Part shown: in pieces, positions 1-7,821 of the stretch
Position numbering within the stretch: the first letter of the stretch is position 1
Layout of the letters: each line of letters begins with the position of its first letter
Origin: Chthoniobacterales bacterium
Lineage (GTDB): Bacteria > Verrucomicrobiota > Verrucomicrobiia > Chthoniobacterales > UBA10450
NCBI GenBank assembly: GCA_013697015.1
Contig: JACCXL010000024.1
Coordinates: 1 to 8,432, forward strand
DNA length: 8,432 nt
Reading direction: 5' to 3'
Notes under the pieces: model-generated
What the model saw: only the letters and a program-made list of their open reading frames with translations
Told to the model about the DNA's origin: nothing
The model's database searches: none
Program-made: the position numbers and the translations under genes

Positions 1-181
1 CGAGGATCATCGACGCGTTCAGCAGCGAATCGATCCAGCTGAGTCTGGCGACGTAATGGTATCCGAGGATTCCAATTCCCAGCCCGACTGCCACCACCAG
101 AAGCGCGAAGGCGCCGTGTTGGGCGACGCGCCTCATGAACACAGCCCATGGGAGAAGCCGCTGCTTTCGATGTTCGTACAT
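1..181 (-). CDS. Partial conserved membrane protein (N-terminal 60 residues)
   Basis: An open frame reads leftward from an ATG at 181 and leaves the window, so only the first 60 codons are visible. The peptide starts MYEHRKQRLLPW, a basic cytoplasmic N-terminus. A hydrophobic helix of about 20 residues follows (roughly residues 21-41, AFALLVVAVGLGIGILGYHY), then LSWIDSLLNASMIL, which may open a second, re-entrant or pore-like segment. I recall similar short N-termini (basic head, GxLGYH, WIDSLLNASMIL) in conserved small inner-membrane proteins of Verrucomicrobia and Planctomycetes of unassigned role; this is recollection only. The start at 181 is preferred to an internal ATG at 136 because the basic head precedes the helix and an AGG lies 4 nt upstream. 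No function is assigned. Confidence 0.7.
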   Translation of the reverse strand, partial: MYEHRKQRLLPWAVFMRRVAQHGAFALLVVAVGLGIGILGYHYVARLSWIDSLLNASMIL

Positions 182-528
182 GCAGCCTAATTACTCGTTA
201 CGGATCGCGAATATAAGCCCGATTGCGGAGCGGCGTCCTCACTTTGCACGCGGCGGTCGATTCCGTGGATAGCGAGGCGAGATGTCGATCCCGAAGATCC
301 CAGCGTTGAGGCACTACAGATAATTGTTACGCTCGTTTTATAGTATCAAAAAAGTTCTCATGAAGTTCCGTGAGTGTTCCATGGGGCGAAAATGATGGCC
401 TTCATCCGATCGGTGCGGTGCTCTATGCCCTCTCCCGCGGCAGTTCAGCCACCATCCGCCGCCACCAAATTTCGCGTTTAGCCTCCTTCGCTCTCGCGTC
501 CGGCTCGCGCTCGATCAGATTGTGCCAA
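182..528. other. Divergent intergenic region with an AT-rich patch
   Basis: This stretch separates the leftward membrane-protein gene from the rightward nuclease gene. It is mostly GC-rich, but 319-352 is notably AT-rich and contains TATAGT at 339-344, a plausible -10 for the nuclease gene without a good -35. The nuclease frame stays open back to a GTG at 370. The extra 53 residues it would add (MSVPWGEND...RSIRLCQ) are rich in Ser and Arg, resemble no signal sequence and have no clear ribosome site, so I treat them as non-coding. No hairpin, repeat or RNA gene stands out. Confidence 0.4.
210..215 (-). promoter_or_regulatory. Possible -10 element for the leftward membrane-protein gene
   Basis: On the minus strand the hexamer TATATT matches the sigma-70 -10 consensus at five of six bases. 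It lies about 29 bp upstream of the start codon at 181, implying a leader of roughly 20 nt. I could not find a convincing -35 at the usual spacing, so this is a weak prediction. Confidence 0.22.
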
Positions 529-1662
529 ATGCTTTTCGTAGGGTTACAGGCTCGCTGCCTCGCCGCACTTCTTTCCACGGCCGTCCTCTTTGTTTCGTTT
601 TCCACGCAAGCCTTGGGCTATGGACCGATTGGTCATCAGATCGTCGGAGCGATCGCGGACAAAAAGCTGGCGCATACGTCTACCGGCGCGCGCGTGGCCG
701 AGTTGCTCGACGGATTCACGCTGGAGCAGGTGTCCGTAATCGCGGACGAGATCAAGGGTTGGGACAAACGCGGTGCGGATGACCCGACAATCTTTCATTA
801 TTCGGCGCACCCGCGCATCGATGCGCAGCTCCGGGACTTCTGGCGGGCGAACCAACCGACCCACGATTCGAAGTCAGCCATGCCTTCGCATCACTGGTTC
901 CACTACACCGATGTTCCGGTTCTCGACCCGGAAAAATATGCGGATGGGAAAACCGGACGATCGAGCTGGGATCTCGTCCACATGATACAATTTTGCATCG
1001 CCGTGTTGACCGGGGAACAATCCGCCGACAATGCGCGCAAGATCACGAAACCGATCGCGATCATTCTGCTCACTCATTACGTGGGTGACATGCATCAGCC
1101 GCTGCATGTGGGGGCCGAATATTTTGACGCGCAGGGTCGCGCCGTGAATCCGGACAAGGGCACACCGGGCTTCGAAGACGAGGGTGGCAACACGCTCGTC
1201 TTGCAGCTAGCCACGCCCGACGTGAATCCCCGGCGCGCCAGAAAGCTGCACGGATTTTGGGACAACGACGCCGTCCTCGCGAATCTACCGCAGCTACCTG
1301 ACGCGATGCCGAAAGAGGAACGGCGCGCGCGAATGGACGCCGCAAAGAGCGAACTCGTCGGCCGATTGGCTGCGCAGGAACCGAAAGATTGGCGACTTCC
1401 TGCCGGTGTCTCCTTGCATGATTACGCGGAGGCCTGGGCGAACGACATTTTGCCCCTTGCGCGGGAGGCGCACGCAAGACTGCAGTTCGATCATGTCGCT
1501 GCCTGGCAGGAAGAGGACCGCACCGTCGCAGCGGGAAATGCGGTGGAGAAACCGTCAGCGGACCACGTTTCCTACGAGGTTTGGGCCGCGCGAGCGGTCG
1601 GTTTGGAACTGCAAAAGGCCGGTTGGCGCCTGGCGGATTTGCTGGAAAAGACAGTTCGTTAG
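529..1662 (+). CDS. Secreted S1/P1-type zinc nuclease
   Basis: This is a 377-residue phospholipase C/P1 nuclease-fold enzyme. The family hydrolyses single-stranded DNA and RNA and 3'-nucleotides using three zinc ions. Residues 1-30 form a signal peptide ending Thr-Gln-Ala-Leu-Gly, so the product should be periplasmic or secreted. Family zinc ligands can be placed in order: the YGPIGH block (Y31, H36), D73 in IADEI, H125 in WFHYTD, H183, D187 and H193 in THYVGDMHQPLH, and H241 and D245 in LHGFWD. Spacings match P1 (H-x3-D-x5-H and H-x3-D). The usual N-terminal Trp is Tyr here. Its amine and carbonyl, not its side chain, bind zinc in P1, so activity may be retained. A longer form from a GTG at 370 is possible, but ATG 529 places the signal peptide at the N-terminus. 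The exact start is uncertain; the family call is firm. Confidence 0.9.
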   Translation: MLFVGLQARCLAALLSTAVLFVSFSTQALGYGPIGHQIVGAIADKKLAHTSTGARVAELLDGFTLEQVSVIADEIKGWDKRGADDPTIFHYSAHPRIDAQLRDFWRANQPTHDSKSAMPSHHWFHYTDVPVLDPEKYADGKTGRSSWDLVHMIQFCIAVLTGEQSADNARKITKPIAIILLTHYVGDMHQPLHVGAEYFDAQGRAVNPDKGTPGFEDEGGNTLVLQLATPDVNPRRARKLHGFWDNDAVLANLPQLPDAMPKEERRARMDAAKSELVGRLAAQEPKDWRLPAGVSLHDYAEAWANDILPLAREAHARLQFDHVAAWQEEDRTVAAGNAVEKPSADHVSYEVWAARAVGLELQKAGWRLADLLEKTVR

Positions 1663-1742
1663 GCGCGTTCCCTCGCCAACCTGCGTAGAGGCGGACGCGA
1701 ATCACACCGCTTCCATAAAAGCGTTGTATCTTCCAACGCAAA

Positions 1743-1770
1743 ACGAGCGGAGGTGGTGGCCTCCGCTCGT
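1743..1770 (-). terminator. Strong hairpin terminator between convergent genes
   Basis: A perfect 11-bp inverted repeat (ACGAGCGGAGG / CCTCCGCTCGT) encloses a 6-nt loop. On the minus strand the stem is followed by four T residues (A at 1740-1743 on the plus strand), giving a classical intrinsic terminator for the small exported protein gene that ends at 1806. On the plus strand the stem is followed by CTAAAAC with no T tract, so termination of the nuclease transcript would be weaker. The hairpin sits between two convergent genes and may serve both. Confidence 0.75.
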
Positions 1771-1805
1771 CTAAAACTCACCAGGTTTTTGTGCCGAAAT
1801 CGTCG

Positions 1806-2126
1806 TTAGGCGCCGCTCTTCGCTTGGTGCGAGTGGCACTCAGCTTCGAGGGTGGCGTATTGCTGCGGTGAAAGCACGCCTTTGGCGCCTTTCAGGAATG
1901 CTGCCATGCTTTCCTTCGTGCAGCCGGCCTTGTCGCATTTGGCCTGCAACGTATCGAGCTTCCCTTTCTGCTCGGGCGTCAGGTTCAGCTTCCCGTAGGA
2001 ATTGGCGCATTCTTTCTTGCTGCTGTTGCTAGCTTGCTGCGCGCAACATCCTGCCTGATTGCCGGCGAACACGGATCCTGCCGCGAGCAGCCCGACCGCT
2101 GCTCCAATTGCGAGTTGTTTAGTCAT
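1806..2126 (-). CDS. Small exported six-cysteine protein with LTPEQ-type motifs
   Basis: This 106-residue protein begins with a textbook signal peptide (MTKQLAIGAAVGLLAAGSVFA, cleavage after residue 21), so the mature chain of about 85 residues is periplasmic or secreted. The mature part has cysteines at 27, 28, 40, 64, 69 and 97 and a terminal CHSH cluster (H98, H100). Two helix-like segments each carry a motif similar to the LTxxQ signature of Spy/CpxP-type periplasmic proteins: LTPEQ at 49-53 and LSPQQ at 85-89. A small helical hairpin is therefore plausible. The cysteines suggest disulfides or metal binding, which Spy/CpxP do not show. The family link is inference from short motifs. The gene appears monocistronic: it has its own terminator and lies 166 bp downstream of clpB. 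A GGA two bases before the ATG is too close to be a good ribosome site. Confidence 0.8.
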   Translation of the reverse strand: MTKQLAIGAAVGLLAAGSVFAGNQAGCCAQQASNSSKKECANSYGKLNLTPEQKGKLDTLQAKCDKAGCTKESMAAFLKGAKGVLSPQQYATLEAECHSHQAKSGA

Positions 2127-2292
2127 AATCCGTAATCAGACATCGGCCGGGCCACACCGTTCAAAGAACGAAGCCAGGCGCTGTCGCATGGATCACTGGG
2201 ATTTCAGCTCGCCAGGTGACATTGCGGCGACAATCCAAATCGAGCAAGCAAAGCGGATATTGTTTAAGCCGCCAAATTTTCCGTGCGCTGGG
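2127..2292. other. Gap between clpB and the small exported protein gene
   Basis: The gap lies downstream of clpB and upstream of the small minus-strand gene. No T-tailed hairpin ends clpB; the best inverted repeats are weak, with 4-5 bp stems and 12-nt loops (TCGCC/GGCGA and GCGG/CCGC). A minus-strand TTGAAC followed 18 bp later by TCTGAT is a poor promoter candidate for the small gene. Read-through from clpB into the small gene cannot be excluded. Confidence 0.35.
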
Positions 2293-4887
<2,595 letters not shown>

Positions 4888-4895
4888 AATTTCGT

Positions 4896-4900
4896 ACCTA
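4896..4900 (-). promoter_or_regulatory. Ribosome binding site of clpB
   Basis: On the minus strand TAGGT stands 8 nt before the ATG at 4887. It falls inside the seven extra codons of the longer TTG-initiated frame, which supports the shorter start. Confidence 0.55.
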
Positions 4901-4906
4901 CGAGAC

Positions 4907-4931
4907 AAATGGGAGATTGCCAGTGTTCAAG
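4907..4931 (-). promoter_or_regulatory. Heat-shock (sigma-32-like) promoter motif before clpB
   Basis: On the minus strand CTTGAA (4926-4931) is followed after 11 nt by TCCCATTT (4907-4914). The E. coli sigma-32 consensus is CTTGAA, 13-15 nt, CCCCATNT, so both boxes match closely but the spacer is about two bases short. Transcription would start near 4900, leaving a leader of only about 13 nt with the ribosome site almost at its 5' end. The position directly before a classic heat-shock gene supports the call; the spacing and short leader weaken it. No CIRCE repeat was seen. Confidence 0.35.
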
Positions 4932-4936
4932 TTTCG

Positions 4937-4972
4937 CTCCGCCAGCGGAGACCGGCCGTAGCGCTTCCGGTC
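4937..4972. repeat. Two adjacent short inverted repeats in the divergent clpB region
   Basis: CTCCGC/GCGGAG (4937-4942 and 4945-4950) is a near-continuous palindrome. It is directly followed by GACCGG/CCGGTC (4950-4955 and 4967-4972), separated by 11 nt. They lie just upstream of the heat-shock-like motif of clpB and about 85 bp before the rightward gene. They could be operator half-sites, or chance in GC-rich sequence. Confidence 0.25.
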
Positions 4973-5055
4973 GTGCGCTCGACTTGGTAAGACGATCGCG
5001 TGGCAACTGATTCGCCAACGCCGCTCTGGCGCGAAGTCGTAGGGGAAACGGAGCC

Positions 5056-5568
5056 GTGGCGTCGCGGCCGTCTGTTTCTTATCATCGCGGCGATTCTGTC
5101 GTTCACCACTCAGATCGCGACGCTTACTTCGTATTGCTGCTCGCCAGCTTCGGTGCGGCGGCGCACGCAGCCTCATTATACAAGACGCGCATCGAAGGAG
5201 AGGCGCGCCAATTCGCTGACGTTGCCTTTCGCCGCATCTTCACCGAGCACGACACCTACTTCCTGCTGGGCCACCTCACGAAACATGCGGAAGAACAAGC
5301 GGGCGGGCGGGGGCGCGTCACCCGTTTCCTGCAGGACGCGACGATGCACGCTGGCGATGTGCATGACATTACACGGGCGACGGGCAACGCACGCTTGTCC
5401 TACCGTTTCCCTGACGAACTGGCGAGCGAAGCGAGAATGGGCGCCCTTGCGGTTGGTGCGCCCGGCCCGCTCTCGCTTCATCTGATTTGCGGCGAAGCTG
5501 GCGGAGACTGGCAAATCGATCAAATTTGGTGGGTCTCTGAGACCGAATCCCCGTCGCCTGCGCGCTAA
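5056..5568 (+). CDS. Putative exported protein of unknown function
   Basis: This 170-residue frame opens with a GTG preceded by AGGGG 10 nt upstream. After a polar stretch of about 23 residues comes a hydrophobic segment (AYFVLLLASFGAAAHA, about 23-38) that resembles a signal peptide cleaved after Ala-His-Ala. The rest is soluble, with DTYFLLGHL, a Gly-rich turn and a C-terminal DWQIDQIWWV that looks like a terminal beta-strand. I recognise no family and see no catalytic motif. The 5' end is uncertain: a different frame from GTG 5000 also reads as a plausible membrane N-terminus (LWREVVGE...RLFLIIAAILSF) before degenerating near 5130, so a sequence error, a real frameshift or a mis-set start are all possible. 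Spacing to the MFS gene downstream is 51 bp, suggesting co-transcription. Confidence 0.6.
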   Translation: MASRPSVSYHRGDSVVHHSDRDAYFVLLLASFGAAAHAASLYKTRIEGEARQFADVAFRRIFTEHDTYFLLGHLTKHAEEQAGGRGRVTRFLQDATMHAGDVHDITRATGNARLSYRFPDELASEARMGALAVGAPGPLSLHLICGEAGGDWQIDQIWWVSETESPSPAR

Positions 5569-5619
5569 TCGCGCGTCCGATCGTTGCGGCCCCGACTCCC
5601 CCCGCGTATCAGTCTCGCC

Positions 5620-6897
5620 ATGGAAAAGGGCGAGCTAACATTCGGACGCCGCGCATTTGACTTATTGCGCGCCGGGCCCTTTCGCCGCTACATCATCGGC
5701 TCGGCAATTTCCGACACCGGCACCTGGATGCAGGTGATGGCGCAAGCCTGGGTCATGAGCTCGCTCACGAACAAAGCCATTCTGCTCGGCATGGTGAGTT
5801 TCGCCGCCGGCATTCCAACACTCGCGCTCACCATGATCGGCGGCTCAGTGGCCGACCGGCATGACAAACGCAAGATTCTTATCGCGACGCAAATCGTTCA
5901 AATCATCCTGGCTCTGATTCTTGGCACGCTGGTTTTGACTGGACGCGTTCATGTCTGGCATGTGGTCGTGCTGGCCGCGTGTCTCGGTGTTTGCATCGCT
6001 TTCGAAATGCCGGCGATCTCCGCGCTGGTTCCAGAATTGGTCAAGCGCGATCAAATCGCGACGGCCATCGCGCTCGATCGTTCTGTCTTCCACGGTTCGC
6101 GTTTGATCGGGCCATCCGTGGCCGGTCTGCTCGTCGCTTTCGTCGGCGCTGCCGCTGCCTTTTTCGCGAACGCCGCCTCATTTTTCGCGCTTATTATCGC
6201 GCTGATTTCGCTCCCGCGACGGACGGTCGGAACGGCGGAGGAAGAAGAAAAACGGCGCAGTGGATTCAAGGAAGGGCTGCGCTACGTCCGCTCCGACCGC
6301 ACCATTCTCTCGATGATCGGGCTGATCGCACTGACGACAATTTTCGTGTTCCCATTCCTTTCGGTAATGTTGCCCCTCTACGTCCGTAACATTCTTCAAC
6401 TTGGGCCCGACCGGATGGGCTTGCTCATGGCAGTCTCCGGCATTGGCTCTCTCACCGGCTCGCTCGGATTGCTGAGCGTCGCGCGCGAGAAACGATTCCG
6501 TTTCATGACCGTGGCCGTGATCGTCGTCGCGGCAGGTCTATTTTGCATGTCGCGTTCGACGAGTTTCATCCTGGCCGCGATCGCGATGGGAATGCTCGCG
6601 ATCGGGTTGTCGCTAAACTTCGGTCTTGCCGGCACGATCGTGCAGGAGCGCGCGCCAGCGCATTTGCGTGGGCGCGTCTCGGCCGTGTTCGGCCTCAGCT
6701 TCTTCGGTCTGATGCCGATCGCGGGATTGCTGACGACTGGTCTTTCAGATTTAATCGGGATGCGCACGGCGCTGCTGATCGCGTCCATTATCTTCGGGGC
6801 GGGAGCGTTGTTCGTGCTTTATCTAGCTGGCCGCACAGTTTGCGCCGCGCCAGTTGCAGGCACGGAGCCGGAGGTCGCACCGGCTGCCGTCGCTTAA
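5620..6897 (+). CDS. MFS transporter, EntS/MFS_3-type exporter
   Basis: This 425-residue integral membrane protein belongs to the major facilitator superfamily and most resembles the enterobactin-exporter-like (MFS_3) branch, usually proton-driven exporters of small molecules. Twelve hydrophobic helices can be counted, six on each side of a charged cytoplasmic loop (about 199-226, EEEEKRRSGF). Motif A lies in the loop after TM2: GGSVADRHDKRK at 74-85, with D79 and R80. Two stretches are typical of the branch: DRSVFHGSRLIGPSVAGLL before TM5, and QERAPAHLRGRVSAVFG between TM10 and TM11. The substrate cannot be read from sequence. The frame also has a TTG at 5584, but ATG 5620 is preferred because the extra 12 residues are Arg/Pro-rich and unlike an MFS start. 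No clear Shine-Dalgarno precedes either. It ends 9 bp before the TIM-barrel gene, so they probably share a transcript. Confidence 0.92.
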   Translation: MEKGELTFGRRAFDLLRAGPFRRYIIGSAISDTGTWMQVMAQAWVMSSLTNKAILLGMVSFAAGIPTLALTMIGGSVADRHDKRKILIATQIVQIILALILGTLVLTGRVHVWHVVVLAACLGVCIAFEMPAISALVPELVKRDQIATAIALDRSVFHGSRLIGPSVAGLLVAFVGAAAAFFANAASFFALIIALISLPRRTVGTAEEEEKRRSGFKEGLRYVRSDRTILSMIGLIALTTIFVFPFLSVMLPLYVRNILQLGPDRMGLLMAVSGIGSLTGSLGLLSVAREKRFRFMTVAVIVVAAGLFCMSRSTSFILAAIAMGMLAIGLSLNFGLAGTIVQERAPAHLRGRVSAVFGLSFFGLMPIAGLLTTGLSDLIGMRTALLIASIIFGAGALFVLYLAGRTVCAAPVAGTEPEVAPAAVA

Positions 6898-6906
6898 TCG
6901 GTCCCG

Positions 6907-7821
6907 ATGATTTCGTTCTCCACCTGCTGGAATTCCGGCCGGCACACCGCAGGCGACGAGATGCTGCGCGAGATCAAAGGCGAAGTCGGCTTTGATTGCG
7001 TTGAGCTGGGTCACGGCATTCGCCTCTCGTTGATGCCGGGCATCCAGAAAATGTTCGACGCCGGCGAAATCACATTCAGTAGTCTGCACAACTTTTGCCC
7101 GTTGCCGGTAGAGGTGATGCAGGCGTCCCCGGACGTCTATCAGTTTTCCAGCGCGCACGAGAGGGAACGAGAACGCGCCGTCAGGCAGACGCTGCAAACA
7201 ATCGACTTCGCGGAACGATTAGGCGCGCCGTTCGTGGTCCTGCATTGCGGGGAGGTGCGGATGAATCCGATCACCGATGAGCTGATCTCTCTCATCAAAA
7301 AGGGGAAACTTCTCGCGCGCGAATACGTTCGAAAAAAGGTGAAGGCCGTGCAAAAGCGCGAAGCCAGCGCGCCCCCCTATTTGGCGCGGGTGAAGGACTC
7401 GCTGAAGCGAATCGCAGAATACGCCTCGAACAAAAATGTGCGCCTGGGAATCGAAGGTCGTCGCGGCTACGAAGAAATCCCCAGTGAACGGGAATTGCCG
7501 GTGTTACTCGACGAAATCAACTCTCCGCAGCTCGGTTACTGGCATGATTTCGGGCACATTCAGATTAAGGAAAATCTCGGCTTTCTCGATCACGAGGAAT
7601 GGCTGCGTCAGATTGGCCAGCGCGCGTTTGGCTGCCATTTACAGGACTGTATTTGGCCGGCACAGGATCACCAGCCGCCCTTTTCCGGCAGCGTCGAGCT
7701 GGAGAAACTTGTTCCGCTGCTTCCATCGAACTGCTTATTTGTCTGGGAAATGAGTCCGCGCAAAACAGCCGACGAAATTCGCCGCTCCGTCGCGCAATGG
7801 CAGGAGCGGTTCGGCGCATGA
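6907..7821 (+). CDS. Xylose isomerase-like TIM-barrel protein (sugar phosphate isomerase/epimerase family)
   Basis: This 304-residue protein has the AP-endonuclease-2/xylose-isomerase-like TIM-barrel fold, found in metal-dependent sugar isomerases, epimerases, inosose dehydratases and endonuclease IV. Candidate barrel-mouth residues sit at strand ends: E33 in CVELGHG, H61 in SLHNF, H113 in VVLHCGE, E183 in LGIEGR, D214 and H217 in YWHDFGHIQ, H244 and D247 in GCHLQD, and E281 in FVWEMSP. E183, D214, H244 and E281 correspond in order to the usual Glu-Asp-His-Glu metal site. A basic insertion (about 131-153, many Lys/Arg) interrupts the barrel after strand 4. The reaction is not identifiable; an isomerase, epimerase or lyase on a sugar-like substrate is inference. 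The gene lies 9 bp after the MFS gene, and its stop overlaps the next start as ATGA. Confidence 0.85.
   Translation: MISFSTCWNSGRHTAGDEMLREIKGEVGFDCVELGHGIRLSLMPGIQKMFDAGEITFSSLHNFCPLPVEVMQASPDVYQFSSAHERERERAVRQTLQTIDFAERLGAPFVVLHCGEVRMNPITDELISLIKKGKLLAREYVRKKVKAVQKREASAPPYLARVKDSLKRIAEYASNKNVRLGIEGRRGYEEIPSERELPVLLDEINSPQLGYWHDFGHIQIKENLGFLDHEEWLRQIGQRAFGCHLQDCIWPAQDHQPPFSGSVELEKLVPLLPSNCLFVWEMSPRKTADEIRRSVAQWQERFGA
7803..7821 (+). promoter_or_regulatory. Ribosome site and ATGA overlap coupling two genes
   Basis: GGAG at 7803-7806 lies inside the end of the TIM-barrel gene, 11 nt before the ATG at 7818, and the stop and start share ATGA (7818-7821). This arrangement usually gives translational coupling by terminating and restarting ribosomes. 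It also fixes the start of the flippase-like gene. Confidence 0.6.

Noticed and set aside
370..528. The 53-residue N-terminal extension of the nuclease frame from GTG 370
   Set aside because: It is Ser/Arg-rich, lacks a ribosome site, and would bury the signal peptide internally; ATG 529 is a better start.
1070..1741. A 223-residue minus-strand open frame opposite the nuclease gene
   Set aside because: It is Arg/Pro-rich, antisense to a gene with intact family motifs, and resembles no protein; it is a product of GC-rich codon bias.
4888..5055. A CIRCE (HrcA) operator upstream of clpB
   Set aside because: No TTAGCACTC-N9-GAGTGCTAA-like repeat is present on either strand.
4898..5176. A minus-strand 92-residue frame overlapping the clpB promoter region
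   Set aside because: Its composition is Arg-rich and low-complexity, and it overlaps both the clpB 5' end and the divergent gene; no sign of coding.
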